Below are positions 27,502-36,860 of a DNA stretch of 64,000 bases, one piece after another. The DNA comes from Pseudomonas atagonensis. GTDB lineage: Bacteria; Pseudomonadota; Gammaproteobacteria; Pseudomonadales; Pseudomonadaceae. The DNA is taken from positions 23,245 to 87,244 of the forward strand of contig NZ_VXCA01000026.1 of assembly GCF_011369485.1 (NCBI RefSeq). The letters run 5' to 3'. Each line of letters opens with the position of its first letter. Within the stretch, counting starts at the first letter, position 1. A program made the translations under genes and the position numbers. The notes below the pieces were generated by a model. That model worked only from the letters and a program-made list of their open reading frames with translations, searched no databases and had not been told where the DNA came from.

Positions 27502-27548
27502 GACTGGATCCACAGAGCCTTGATTTTTAAAGGCTCTTGGATCCAGTC
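27502..27548. repeat. Near-perfect palindrome after rlmL
   Basis: GACTGGATCCACAGAGCCTT is followed by a short AT-rich loop and its inverted copy AAGGCTCTTGGATCCAGTC, forming a stem of about 19 pairs with one mismatch. There is no T-run on the plus strand. Two smaller inverted repeats follow (TAGCCA-N6-TGGCTA; ACTCACT...AGTGAGT). It may act as a stem-loop mRNA end. Confidence 0.7.
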
Positions 27549-27635
27549 AGTGCTAGCCAAATTAATGGCTAATAGCTATAACTCACTCATGGCCAATGGG
27601 GCTTCCCCGGAACACTGGCGTAGTGAGTTGCCCTT

Positions 27636-30017
27636 ATGTCGTTGCACCCCGTGCGCCCAAAGATCCTGGGTTTCATCAGCGAAGAAGTCTCGGCCTGGCT
27701 GGTCGCGATGCTAGTATTGCTCGCCGGCGGGATTCTCACGGGGCTGCTCGCCTGGGCCACTTTCAATCAATTCGAGCAACAACTGCGTCAGCGCTTTCAA
27801 CTGCTGGCCAACGAACGTTACAGCCGCATCGAAGAACGTTTTCAGGATCAGGAGCAACGTCTTGATGGCCTGCGACGGTTCTTCGCCAATTCCGAATCCG
27901 TGTCCCGCGCCGAATTCGACGGTTACACCCAACCCCTCTTGCTGCGTACCCAGGCCTATTCCTTTGCGATGCGGGTCAATGGTGCCGAGCGCGCCGCGTT
28001 CGAGCAGCACGTGCGTGACGAAGGCCTCGGCACGTTTACCATCCGTGAGCTGAATCCGCAGGGTGAGCTGCAACTGGCCGGTGTGCGCGACGAATACGTG
28101 CCGGTGCTGTTCAGCCAGACACAAAGTCGCCTGGGCTCGCCGCTGGGCTACGACTTGCTGGCCCAGCCGCTGCGCCGCGATACCCTGCAACGCGCCGAAA
28201 AGCTGGGCAGTCTGGCGGTGTCGCAGCCGATGCATCTGGTCAGCATCGAGCCGTCGTATGCGCGGGGCGTGCTGCTGGTGGCGCCGGTCAGCCGCGCCGG
28301 TGAGCGCAAGCCGTTCGGTTACGTGATGGCGGTGATCAGCATGCGTCAGTTGCTGGCCGACGGTTTGCCGGATGCGTTCCATGACTATCTGTCGGTGCGC
28401 ATTCTCGATCTGTCGACCAATGACCAGCACGAAGTGTTGTTCGAATCGACCAATGAACCGGCCGCCAGCGATCTGTCGGCCACGCGTCTGGTGCGCATGG
28501 CCGATCACGACTATCAGGTAGACATCCTGCCGAGCGAGGCCTTTTTGCAAGCCAATCACTCGTCGGTCGGCAGCGTGATCATTCTGGGTGGCTTGCTCAG
28601 TTTGCTGCTCAGCGCCTTGCTGTATGTGCTGGTCAGTCAGCGTCAGCGCGCCTTGCGCATGGTTGAAGTGCGCACCCAGGAGTTGCACGCCCGCGAGCAG
28701 GAGTTGCGCGGCACCCATGGTCAGTTACGCGGCATCCTCAATGCCGCGACGCAGGTGGCAATCATCGCCACCGACTTGCGCGGGGTGATCAATACGTTCA
28801 ACCCCGGCGCTGAGCAGATGCTCGGTTATCAAGGCGCCGACGTGATCGGCCACATGACCCTGGAAAACCTGCATTTACCCCGCGAGCTGGTTGCCCGGGC
28901 GACGCAATTGAGTGCGCGTTACGGCAAGACCATCCCGACCTGTCAGGCGATGCTGGTCGAGGGCGGCGAAGTCGGCGGCCACGAGGCGCGCGAATGGACG
29001 CTGGTGCGCAGCGACGGCAGCCATTTACCGGTGAACATGCTGGCCACGCCGGTTCTCGATGAGCAGGGCCTGTGGGTCGGGCACCTGGTGATCTGCATCG
29101 ACATCACCGAACGCAAGCGGGTGCACGAAGTGCTGGCGGCGCGGGACGTCTTGCTGAAGAAGCTCAGCGCACACGTGCCCGGCGGCATCTATCAATTCAA
29201 GATGGAATTCGACGGGCGCTTCAGCGTGATCTACGCCAGCGACGGTATCCGCGAGATTTACGAGCTGGAGCCGGATGTGCTGCTGCTCAACGCCGAAGCG
29301 ATCTTCACCCGCATCCATCCGCAGGACATCACCCGCGTGCGCACGTCGATCCGCGCCTCGGCGGACAACCTCAGCCCGTGGCGCGAGGAGTATCGCGTGC
29401 AATTGCCCGAGCGCGGCTTGCGCTGGGTGCGCGGCGAGGCGACCCCGGAGGAGCTGCCGGGTGGTGGCGTGCTGTGGCATGGCTACATTTCGGACATCTC
29501 CGATCTGAAGCGGGTCGAGGAAGAGTTGCGCGCACTGTCCGTGACCGATTCGCTGACCGGTATTCACAATCGCCGCTATTTCCAGGAGCGCCTGACCACC
29601 GAAATGGCCCGGGTCGAGCGCGGTGGCGGCGAACTGTCAGTGATCATGCTCGACATCGATCACTTCAAACGCATCAACGACCAGTACGGCCATGCCGTGG
29701 GCGACCGCGTGCTGCAAGCGGTGTGCGAGCGCATTGGTCATCGCCTGCGGCGTACGGATGTGTTCTGTCGGTTGGGCGGCGAGGAGTTCATGGTGCTGTG
29801 CCCGGACATCGACGGCGAACACGCCTACATGCTGGCGGTGGAATTGTGGCAGGGCTTGCGCAGCGCGCCGGTGGATGTAGTCGGCGTGGTCACCGCGAGT
29901 TTCGGCATCGCCAGTTGGCGGCCGGGGGAGGGCGCTGATTCGCTGCTGCTACGCGCGGATTCGGGGGTTTATGCGGCGAAGCAGAGCGGACGGGATCGGG
30001 TTGAGCAGATGAGCTAA
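27636..30017 (+). CDS. CHASE-PAS-GGDEF diguanylate cyclase
   Basis: 793 residues. A first membrane helix (AWLVAMLVLLAGGILTGLLAW) is followed by a periplasmic CHASE sensor (about 60-290), a second helix (VIILGGLLSLLLSALLYVLV), a coiled linker, PAS domains (about 365-500 and 505-625), and a C-terminal GGDEF domain with active-site GGEEF near residue 714. An inhibitory I-site RxxD (RRTD) stands five residues before it, so product inhibition is expected. It makes cyclic di-GMP in response to an unknown extracellular ligand. No EAL domain follows. The ATG at 27636 has only a weak ribosome site. Confidence 0.92.
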   Translation: MSLHPVRPKILGFISEEVSAWLVAMLVLLAGGILTGLLAWATFNQFEQQLRQRFQLLANERYSRIEERFQDQEQRLDGLRRFFANSESVSRAEFDGYTQPLLLRTQAYSFAMRVNGAERAAFEQHVRDEGLGTFTIRELNPQGELQLAGVRDEYVPVLFSQTQSRLGSPLGYDLLAQPLRRDTLQRAEKLGSLAVSQPMHLVSIEPSYARGVLLVAPVSRAGERKPFGYVMAVISMRQLLADGLPDAFHDYLSVRILDLSTNDQHEVLFESTNEPAASDLSATRLVRMADHDYQVDILPSEAFLQANHSSVGSVIILGGLLSLLLSALLYVLVSQRQRALRMVEVRTQELHAREQELRGTHGQLRGILNAATQVAIIATDLRGVINTFNPGAEQMLGYQGADVIGHMTLENLHLPRELVARATQLSARYGKTIPTCQAMLVEGGEVGGHEAREWTLVRSDGSHLPVNMLATPVLDEQGLWVGHLVICIDITERKRVHEVLAARDVLLKKLSAHVPGGIYQFKMEFDGRFSVIYASDGIREIYELEPDVLLLNAEAIFTRIHPQDITRVRTSIRASADNLSPWREEYRVQLPERGLRWVRGEATPEELPGGGVLWHGYISDISDLKRVEEELRALSVTDSLTGIHNRRYFQERLTTEMARVERGGGELSVIMLDIDHFKRINDQYGHAVGDRVLQAVCERIGHRLRRTDVFCRLGGEEFMVLCPDIDGEHAYMLAVELWQGLRSAPVDVVGVVTASFGIASWRPGEGADSLLLRADSGVYAAKQSGRDRVEQMS

Positions 30018-30034
30018 GCCGTGACGCCAAGCTT

Positions 30035-30124
30035 TGTGGGGGCGGGCTTGCTCGCGAAAGCGTTGGTTCAGTCAATATTTCGGTGACTGACACTCCGCCT
30101 TCGCGAGCAAGCCCGCTCCCACAT
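30035..30124. repeat. Inverted pair of REP-type repeats
   Basis: TGTGGGGGCGGGCTTGCTCG at the left end pairs with CGAGCAAGCCCGCTCCCACA at the right end. It lies between the convergent cyclase gene and dacB. Confidence 0.8.
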
Positions 30125-30139
30125 TTGGATCTGTGGTGG

Positions 30140-31600
30140 TTACAGGACCGAAGCCGTCTGCGGCGTCCGTGGCTGCTTGTAGAGATCCAGCAGCAACTGA
30201 TCGAGCACCGACGACGCGCCAAACGGTGCTTTGTCGTTGAGGATCGCCACCACCGCCCAGGTGTTGCCATTGACGTCGCGGCTGAAGCCGGCAATCGCGC
30301 GCACGGTGTTCAGGGTGCCGGTCTTGACGTGGGCTTCGCCGCGCACCGCCGTGGTCTTCAGGCGTTTGCGCATGGTGCCGTCGGTGCCGGCAATCGGCAG
30401 CGAGCTGATGTATTCGGCGGCGTACGGACTGTGCCAGGCGGCTTGCAGCATGGCCGCCATCTCGCGGGCGCTGACCCGTTCGGCGCGGGAGAGGCCAGAG
30501 CCGTTCTCCATCACCAGGTGCGGGGCGGTAATGCCTTTCTTCGCCAGCCACTGACGCACCACGCGTTGCCCGGCCTTGGCGTCGTCGCCGTCAGCCTCGT
30601 TGCGGAACTTCTGCCCAAGGCTGAGGAACAGTTGCTGAGCCATGGTGTTGTTACTGTATTTGTTGATGTCGCGGATGATTTCCGCCAGATCCGGCGAGTA
30701 GGCGCGAGCGAGCAGTTTGGCGTTGCCCGGGGTCGACGCGAGGCGATCCTTGCCCTGAATGCTGCCACCCAGTTCTTTCCAGATCGCGCGAACGGCGCCG
30801 GCGGTGTAGGTCGCGTGGTCGAGCAGCGACAGGTAAGTCTGCGAGCTGCAACCTTCGCCCAACTGGCCGGCGACGGTCACGGTCACGCTGCCATCGGCCT
30901 GCGGCACCGGGTTGTAGCGTACGCCGCCGGTGCACTGCTTGGAGGGCAGGGCTTTAACGGTGTTTTCGATGCGGATGCTGGCAATCGGCGGTTCCACCGA
31001 GATCAACACCCGGCCACCGTCATTGCGCGCCACAAAACGCAGAGCCTTGAGATTGACCAGCAGGGCGTCGGGTTTGACCAGGAACGGCTTGTTCTCGTCA
31101 TTGCCGTCATCGTTGAATTCCGGCAATTGCGGTTGCACGAAGAAATTGCGGTCAAGGATCAGGTCGCCAGTGACCTGAGTGACGCCGTTGGCGCGCAGGT
31201 CACGCATCAGTAGCCAGAGTTTTTCCATGTTCAGCTTCGGATCGCCGCCACCCTTGAGGTAGAGGTTGCCGTTGAGGATGCCGCCGTTCAGGTCGCCATC
31301 GGTGTAGAACTCGGTCTTCCACTGATGATTGGGGCCGAGCATTTCCAGCGCCGCGTAGGTGGTGACCAGCTTCATGGTCGAGGCCGGGTTGACCGACACG
31401 TCGGCGTTATACACGGTCGGCGTGCCCGGGCCGTCGAGCGGCACCATCACCAGCGACAGGGCAGTGGGCTGCAGCTTGCTGGCCTTCAGGGCTTTTTCGA
31501 CGTTGGGGGTCAGGGACGTATTGATGGGGGCAGCAGAAACAGGCAGGGCCAGAGGCAGAAGAAGGCCGGCGAGAAACAGTGGACGCAACGATTTGATCAT
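30140..31600 (-). CDS. dacB: D-alanyl-D-alanine carboxypeptidase/endopeptidase (PBP4 type)
   Basis: 486 residues from the ATG at 31600; the longer frame to 31693 would destroy the signal peptide. The signal peptide is MIKSLRPLFLAGLLLPLALPVSAA. Penicillin-binding motifs are SxxK at STMK (Ser74), SxN in YSNNTMAQQLF and KTG in HVKTGTLNTVR. The large insertion between the first two motifs is typical of class C PBPs. It trims and cleaves peptidoglycan cross-links in the periplasm. Confidence 0.95.
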   Translation of the reverse strand: MIKSLRPLFLAGLLLPLALPVSAAPINTSLTPNVEKALKASKLQPTALSLVMVPLDGPGTPTVYNADVSVNPASTMKLVTTYAALEMLGPNHQWKTEFYTDGDLNGGILNGNLYLKGGGDPKLNMEKLWLLMRDLRANGVTQVTGDLILDRNFFVQPQLPEFNDDGNDENKPFLVKPDALLVNLKALRFVARNDGGRVLISVEPPIASIRIENTVKALPSKQCTGGVRYNPVPQADGSVTVTVAGQLGEGCSSQTYLSLLDHATYTAGAVRAIWKELGGSIQGKDRLASTPGNAKLLARAYSPDLAEIIRDINKYSNNTMAQQLFLSLGQKFRNEADGDDAKAGQRVVRQWLAKKGITAPHLVMENGSGLSRAERVSAREMAAMLQAAWHSPYAAEYISSLPIAGTDGTMRKRLKTTAVRGEAHVKTGTLNTVRAIAGFSRDVNGNTWAVVAILNDKAPFGASSVLDQLLLDLYKQPRTPQTASVL

Positions 31601-31834
31601 AAGAAATAAAACCCTACAGCCGAGGGGGAAAAAGGCGAGGACATGGATGAAAAAGTCCTCAGTGGTCACGAAAGTGTCGGCATTATGCCCCAAGGTGTAA
31701 CAGCTTGTGCCTTTCGCAAGGGTGCCAATTCGTTATTTTTTTACGGGCGGTCGCACGCTCGTCCCGGATAGGCGGGCAATCGCCGCCTTAAACTGGTAAA
31801 GTGCCGGCCGTTATTACTTAAGAGGATTGTTCCA

Positions 31835-32179
31835 ATGGCGACTAACCGTTCCCAGCGTCTGCGCAAAAAACTGTGCGTCGATGAATTTCAAGAGCTGGGT
31901 TTCGAACTGAACCTGGGCTTCAAAGAAGACCTGTCCGAAGAAGCCATTGACGCTTTCCTCGAAGCATTCATCAAAGAAGCCATGGAAGCCAATGGTCTGG
32001 GCTATGTCGGCGGCGACGACTTCGGTCTGGTTTGCCTGCAGAAGCGTGGCTCGGTTTCCGAAGAGCAGCGCGCTGCCGTTGAAGCCTGGCTGAAAACCCG
32101 CTCCGAGCTGACCAGCACTGAAATCAGCCCGCTGCTGGACGTTTGGTATCCGGAAAAGCCGATCAACGCGGCTAAGTGA
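31835..32179 (+). CDS. yggL: YggL-family 50S-associated protein
   Basis: 114 residues (MATNRSQRLRKKLCVDEFQELGFELNLGFKE...). The basic N-terminus and acidic middle match YggL (DUF469), a small conserved gammaproteobacterial protein reported to associate with the large ribosomal subunit. AGAGGA lies at about 31821-31826. It is followed immediately by a strong terminator and appears to be a single-gene transcript. Confidence 0.88.
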   Translation: MATNRSQRLRKKLCVDEFQELGFELNLGFKEDLSEEAIDAFLEAFIKEAMEANGLGYVGGDDFGLVCLQKRGSVSEEQRAAVEAWLKTRSELTSTEISPLLDVWYPEKPINAAK

Positions 32180-32184
32180 TACTG

Positions 32185-32219
32185 AAAAAAACGGCGACCT
32201 GAGGGTCGCCGTTTTTTTA
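32185..32219. terminator. Bidirectional terminator between yggL and the BenE transporter
   Basis: AAAAAAACGGCGACC-TGAG-GGTCGCCGTTTTTTT. The stem has A- and T-tracts on both sides, so it can serve both convergent genes. Confidence 0.93.
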
Positions 32220-32238
32220 TGTCCGGATTTTGCCTTGA

Positions 32239-33429
32239 TCAGGCTTTGCGCCAATTCAGAATCAGCAACGTCAACACGCCTGCGACAATTCCCCAGAACG
32301 CCGAACCGATGGAAAACAGCGTCAGCCCCGACGCCGTGACCATGAAGGTGATCAGCGCCGCTTCGCGCTCCTTCACCTCGGTCATGGCAATGCTCAGGCC
32401 GTTGATGATCGAGCCGAACAGCGCCAATGCGGCAATCGACAGCACCAGTTCTTTCGGTAGCGCGGCAAACAATGCGGCCAACGTTGCGCCGAACACCCCG
32501 GCAATCCCGTAGAAAATCCCGCACCACACCGCGGCGGTGTAGCGCTTGTTGCGGTCTTCATGGGCGTGTGGCCCGGTGCAGATTGCCGCGCTGATCGCTG
32601 CCAGGTTGATGCCGTGAGAACCAAACGGCGCCAGCAGCAGCGAGGCGATGCCAGTAGTGGTAATCAGCGGCGAGGCGGGGACGTTGTAACCGTCGGCGCG
32701 CAGCACGGCGATGCCGGGCATGTTCTGCGAGGTCATCGCTACGACGAACAACGGAATGCCGATGCTGATGGTTGCCGCCAGTGAGAAGTGCGGCGTCGTC
32801 CAAATCGGCGTGGCCACTTCCAGATGAAAACCGCTGAAGTCCAGCAATCCCATGAAGCCCGACAGTGCCGTGCCGATCAGCAGCGCGGCGAGCACGGCAT
32901 AACGCGGCGACAGGCGCTTGACCACTAAATAGGTGAAGAACATCCCCAGCACCAGCCCGGTGCGGTGCTGCGCGGCGACGAAGATCTCGCTGCCGATCTT
33001 GAACAGAATCCCCGCCAGCAAGGCCGCCGCCAGCGATGCCGGGATTTTCTTCACTAACCTTTCGAAACTGCCGGTCAGTCCGCAAATGGTCACCAGTACG
33101 GCGCAGGTGATGTAGGCGCCGATGGCCTCGCCATAACTGACGCCACCCAGGCTGGTGATCAATAGCGCCGCGCCCGGGGTCGACCAGGCGATAGTGATCG
33201 GCGTGCGATAACGCAGCGACAGGCCAATCGAGCACACCGCCATGCCGATGGAGATTGCCCAGATCCACGAAGAAATCTGCCCGCTGCTCAGGCCCGCTGC
33301 CTGCCCGGCCTGAAACATCAGCACCAGCGAGCTGGTGTAGCCGGTCATCATCGCAATGAACCCGGCGACGATGGCCGAGGGCGAGGTGTCGGAGAAGGGG
33401 CGCAGTTGCGTGTGGGTGGCGTCGTTCAT
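32239..33429 (-). CDS. BenE-family benzoate/proton symporter-like transporter
   Basis: 396 residues with about eleven hydrophobic segments. It starts MNDATHTQLRPFSDTSPSAIVAGFIAMMTGYTSSLVLMFQAGQAAGLSSGQISSWIWAISIGMAV, and has TIAWSTPGAALL and GSHGINLAAISAAICTGPHAHED, all BenE hallmarks. The divergent GntR regulator 269 bases away is its probable controller. Its location beside purine catabolism genes (xdh, guaD) leaves open a substrate other than benzoate. This is an inner-membrane protein. Confidence 0.88.
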   Translation of the reverse strand: MNDATHTQLRPFSDTSPSAIVAGFIAMMTGYTSSLVLMFQAGQAAGLSSGQISSWIWAISIGMAVCSIGLSLRYRTPITIAWSTPGAALLITSLGGVSYGEAIGAYITCAVLVTICGLTGSFERLVKKIPASLAAALLAGILFKIGSEIFVAAQHRTGLVLGMFFTYLVVKRLSPRYAVLAALLIGTALSGFMGLLDFSGFHLEVATPIWTTPHFSLAATISIGIPLFVVAMTSQNMPGIAVLRADGYNVPASPLITTTGIASLLLAPFGSHGINLAAISAAICTGPHAHEDRNKRYTAAVWCGIFYGIAGVFGATLAALFAALPKELVLSIAALALFGSIINGLSIAMTEVKEREAALITFMVTASGLTLFSIGSAFWGIVAGVLTLLILNWRKA

Positions 33430-33594
33430 GACGGCGGTGTTCCTTATACCAATGAAGATGTCCCCTTTGACGCAAACCCTACAGGGATTGTGCGCTGAAG
33501 GCGGATTCTGCGAACAAGCCTAAACTCAATCGTAACGGATCGTTGCAATACAGCCGAAGTGACAAACAGCCGTACAGTCGTGTTGCCACCGTCC

Positions 33595-33606
33595 ATTGTG
33601 TACAAT
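33595..33606. promoter_or_regulatory. Candidate GntR operator
   Basis: ATTGTGTACAAT is an interrupted palindrome of the TTGT-N2-ACAA type often bound by FCD-family GntR regulators. It lies between the divergent transporter and gntR genes, 93 bases before the gntR start. Confidence 0.45.
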
Positions 33607-33698
33607 CGCGCTGTTTTTTACGCGATACTTGCCAGCGACCTACTGTGCCGTATTACAGTCACGGTCTATTCGCCGCAGTTCTCCCGACTCGAGTGCCC

Positions 33699-34463
33699 AT
33701 GAACGAACAGTTGCAACCCCTCAAGAAACAACCGCGAGCAGGCAAAGCCGGCCGCAGCGGAACCCAGGACGATATTGTCTACGCGCATATCTTCGAGGCC
33801 ATCCTCGAACAGCGTCTGGCGCCCGGCACCAAGTTGAGCGAAGAAGCGCTGGGGGAAATCTTTGGGGTCAGCCGCACCATCATTCGCCGCGCGCTCTCGC
33901 GTCTGGCCCATGAAGGCGTCGTGCTGTTGCGGCCGAACCGTGGCGCCGTGGTTGCCAGCCCGAGTGTCGAAGAGGCGCGTCAGGTGTTTCTCGCGCGTCG
34001 TCTGGTCGAGCGCGCGATCACTGAACTGGCGGTGCAGCACGCCACCGCCGAGCAGATCGCCGAACTGCGCCAGATGGTCAACGACGAACGCGACAGCTTC
34101 TCCCGCGGCGATCGCGGTGCCGGTATCCGCCTGTCGGGCGAATTCCACCTGAAACTGGCCGAAGCCGCGATGAACGCGCCGTTGATCAGCTTCCAGCGCA
34201 GCCTCGTTTCGCAGACGTCGCTGATCATCGCCCAGTATGAAAGCGGCAACCGCTCGCACTGCTCTTACGACGAGCACACCCAATTGATCGACGCGATTGA
34301 AAAGCGTGACGGTGAGTTGGCGGTGAACCTGATGATGCATCACATGGATCACATCGACAGCAAGCTCAACCTCGATGAGGAAGGCGCGTCGGATGATCTG
34401 CATGCGGTGTTCTCGCATCTGTTGCAGACCAAGAAGCCAGGGCGTCCGAGCGCCAAGCTCTGA
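33699..34463 (+). CDS. GntR/FCD-family transcriptional regulator
   Basis: 254 residues from the ATG at 33699 (MNEQLQPLKKQPRAGKAGRSGTQDDIVYAHIFEAILEQRLAPGTKLSEEALGEIFGVSRTIIRRALSRLAHEGVV). The winged helix (about 25-95) is followed by an all-helical FCD ligand domain with metal-type residues (EFHLKLAEAA, SYDEHTQLIDAI, MMHHMDHI). It is divergent from the BenE-like transporter and convergent with guaD, so it may sense a purine breakdown product or an aromatic acid. It ends with a strong terminator. Confidence 0.9.
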   Translation: MNEQLQPLKKQPRAGKAGRSGTQDDIVYAHIFEAILEQRLAPGTKLSEEALGEIFGVSRTIIRRALSRLAHEGVVLLRPNRGAVVASPSVEEARQVFLARRLVERAITELAVQHATAEQIAELRQMVNDERDSFSRGDRGAGIRLSGEFHLKLAEAAMNAPLISFQRSLVSQTSLIIAQYESGNRSHCSYDEHTQLIDAIEKRDGELAVNLMMHHMDHIDSKLNLDEEGASDDLHAVFSHLLQTKKPGRPSAKL

Positions 34464-34484
34464 GGCGAATCGACAGGCAATAAA

Positions 34485-34520
34485 AATCCCCCGGACTGCA
34501 AAGTACCGGGGGATTTTTTT
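34485..34520 (+). terminator. Terminator after gntR
   Basis: AATCCCCCGG pairs with CCGGGGGATT across an 11-base loop, with T7 following. Confidence 0.9.
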
Positions 34521-34542
34521 GTCCGTCTGATCTTGATCGTCC

Positions 34543-34644
34543 GATCGTTCCCACGCTCTGCGTGGTAACGCCTCTGGGGACGCTCCGCGTCCAGTGACGC
34601 GGAGCGTCACGGGCTGCATTCCCACGCAGAGCGTGGGAATGATC
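34543..34644. repeat. Long palindromic repeat (CACGCTCTGCGTGG type)
   Basis: GATCGTTCCCACGCTCTGCG at the left end mirrors CGCAGAGCGTGGGAATGATC at the right end. The centre contains GGACGCTCCGCGTCC and GACGCGGAGCGTC. A second copy sits at 36861-36973 inside the xdh operon. Confidence 0.85.
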
Positions 34645-34671
34645 AGCGCGGGGGCGAGCAGTGTCGGAGAG

Positions 34672-35976
34672 TTAGCGCTGGTGTACCAGCGCGCCTGCCG
34701 CATAGGTCTGAGCCACAGTGCGGTCATCGCCCAGCGTCATCAACACGAACAACGTCTCGGCGATGTTGTTGGCCTGCTTCAAGCGGTAGCTCAGCAGCGG
34801 TGTCGCGTTGTAGTCCAGCACCAGGAAGTCGGCGTCGGAACCCGGTTGCAGGTTGCCGATCCTGTCTTCCAGACGCAGCGCCCGTGCACCGCCGAGAGTG
34901 GCGAGGTACAGCGACTTGAACGGGCTCAGGCGCGCACCTTGCAATTGCATCACTTTGTACGCTTCGTTCAGCGTCTGCAGCAGCGAGAAACTGGTGCCGC
35001 CGCCCACGTCGGTGCCCAGGCCCACGTTCAGCTTGTGCTTCTCGGCCATCGGCAGGTTGAACAGACCGCTGCCGAGGAAGAAGTTCGACGTCGGGCAGAA
35101 CGAGATCGCCGAACCGGTTTCCGCCAGACGCGCGCACTCGTCGTCGCACAGGTGCACGCCGTGGGCAAACACCGAACGCTCGCCGAGCAATTGGTAGTGG
35201 TCGTAAACGTCAAGATAGCCCTTGCGCTCCGGGAACAGCTCCTTGACCCACTCGATTTCCTTGAGGTTCTCGCTGATGTGGGTCTGCATGTACAGATCCG
35301 GGTATTCCGTCAGCAATTGCCCGGCGAGGGTCAGTTGTTCCGGGGTGCTGGTCGGCGCGAAACGCGGAGTGACCGCATAGTGCAGGCGGCCCTTGCCGTG
35401 CCAGCGCTCGATCAGTGCCTTGCTCTCGACGTAGCTGGATTCGGCGGTGTCGGTCAGGTAGTCCGGCGCGTTGCGGTCCATCATCACCTTGCCGGCGATC
35501 ATGCGCAGATCAAGCTTTTCAGCCGCTTCGAAGAACGAGTTCACCGACTGCGGGTGCACGCTGCCGAACACCAGTGCGGTGGTGGTGCCATTGCGCAGCA
35601 GTTCCTTGATGAAAATATCGGCGACTTCATCGGCGTGCTGTTTGTCGCCGAACTGGCTTTCGCACGGGAAGGTGTAGGTGTTCAGCCAGTCGAGCAATTG
35701 CTCGCCGTAGGCGCCGACCATGCCGGTTTGCGGCAGGTGAATGTGGGTGTCGATGAAGCCCGGGGTGATCAGCGCATCCTGGTAATGCTCGATTTCGATG
35801 TCCGCCGGCAGTGTCGGCAGCAGTTCACTGGCGTGGCCGAGGGCGCTGATCTTGCCGTCATCGACCACCAGCAGGCCGTCCTCGAAATATTCGTAGGAGG
35901 CTTCGATCCCGACTTCGGCGGGGTCGGCGATGCTGTGCAGGATGGCGGCGCGGTAGGCTTTACGAGTCAGAGGCAT
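34672..35976 (-). CDS. guaD: Guanine deaminase
   Basis: 434 residues. Converts guanine to xanthine, feeding xanthine dehydrogenase. Amidohydrolase motifs are the metal ligands DTHIHLPQ, the later HISEN and HGVHL, and the metal Asp in GLGTDVGGGTSF. Length and start (MPLTRKAYRAAILHSIADP) match the family. It is the last gene of xdhA-xdhB-xdhC-guaD, with a 13-base gap after xdhC. Confidence 0.96.
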   Translation of the reverse strand: MPLTRKAYRAAILHSIADPAEVGIEASYEYFEDGLLVVDDGKISALGHASELLPTLPADIEIEHYQDALITPGFIDTHIHLPQTGMVGAYGEQLLDWLNTYTFPCESQFGDKQHADEVADIFIKELLRNGTTTALVFGSVHPQSVNSFFEAAEKLDLRMIAGKVMMDRNAPDYLTDTAESSYVESKALIERWHGKGRLHYAVTPRFAPTSTPEQLTLAGQLLTEYPDLYMQTHISENLKEIEWVKELFPERKGYLDVYDHYQLLGERSVFAHGVHLCDDECARLAETGSAISFCPTSNFFLGSGLFNLPMAEKHKLNVGLGTDVGGGTSFSLLQTLNEAYKVMQLQGARLSPFKSLYLATLGGARALRLEDRIGNLQPGSDADFLVLDYNATPLLSYRLKQANNIAETLFVLMTLGDDRTVAQTYAAGALVHQR

Positions 35977-35989
35977 GAGGGTTCTCTAA

Positions 35990-36847
35990 TCAGTTTGAGG
36001 CTTTGAGTTTGGCGGCCTGACTGCGCCGCGAAACCGGCAGCAGTTTGGCAATCGGTTCGGCGCTGGCGGTCTGCTGGCCGAAATTGGCGTTATAAGTGGC
36101 GATGATTTCGCCGGCGATGGAGATGGCGATTTCCACGGGCAACTTGCCTTTGACTTCGCCGATGCCCATCGGGCAGCGCATGCGTTGCACGACACTGGCG
36201 TCGAAGCCACGGTCACGCAAGCGGTGTTCGAACTTGGCTCGTTTGGTTTTCGAGCCGATCAGGCCGAACCAGGTGAAATCGTTGCGCTTGAGGATCGCGG
36301 CAGTGAGTTCCAGATCGAGCTGATGGTTGTGGGTCATGACGATGCAGTAGCTGCCGGCGGGCAGGTCATCGATTTCATCCACAGGCTCTTCGGCGACGAT
36401 TTTACGCACGCCATGGGGAATCTGTTCGGGGAATTCGGCATCGCGCGAATCGATCCAGCGCACCCGGCAGGGCAGGCTGGCGAGCAGCGGCACCAAGGCG
36501 CGGCCGACGTGCCCGGCACCGAAGACGGCGATCTGCGCCTGCACCTGGCCCATCGGTTCAAACAGCAACACGGTGGCGCCGCCGCAACATTGGCCCAGAC
36601 TGGCGCCGAGGCTGAAGCGTTCCAGATGCGTATCCTGCTTGCCGCTGGCGAGCATGTCGCGAGCGATCTGCATGGCTTTGTATTCCAGATGCCCGCCACC
36701 GATGGTGTCGAAGCTCTGATTGGCGCTGATGACCATCTTCGAACCGGCATTGCGTGGCGTCGAGCCGAGTTCTTCGATGATCGTCACCAGAACGCAGGGT
36801 TCGCCCTGGTTCTGCAGGTCGGCGAGGGCGTCGATCCAGTTGTACAT
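35990..36847 (-). CDS. xdhC: Xanthine dehydrogenase accessory protein XdhC
   Basis: 285 residues. Binds and helps sulfurate the molybdenum cofactor before insertion into XdhB. The N-terminal XdhC/CoxI domain (PCVLVTIIEELGSTPRNAGSKMVI...TIGGGHLEYKA) is followed by a Rossmann-like domain (IAVFGAGHVGRALVPLLASLPC; YCIVMTHNHQLDLEL; GLIGSKTKRAKFEHRL). It lies between xdhB and guaD. A palindromic repeat occupies the gap before it. Confidence 0.95.
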   Translation of the reverse strand: MYNWIDALADLQNQGEPCVLVTIIEELGSTPRNAGSKMVISANQSFDTIGGGHLEYKAMQIARDMLASGKQDTHLERFSLGASLGQCCGGATVLLFEPMGQVQAQIAVFGAGHVGRALVPLLASLPCRVRWIDSRDAEFPEQIPHGVRKIVAEEPVDEIDDLPAGSYCIVMTHNHQLDLELTAAILKRNDFTWFGLIGSKTKRAKFEHRLRDRGFDASVVQRMRCPMGIGEVKGKLPVEIAISIAGEIIATYNANFGQQTASAEPIAKLLPVSRRSQAAKLKASN

Positions 36848-36860
36848 ATCTCACCTCTCA

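Noticed and set aside
25197..27560. 787-codon antisense frame opposite rlmL
   Set aside because: Same codon-bias artefact; no ribosome site, no recognisable motif.
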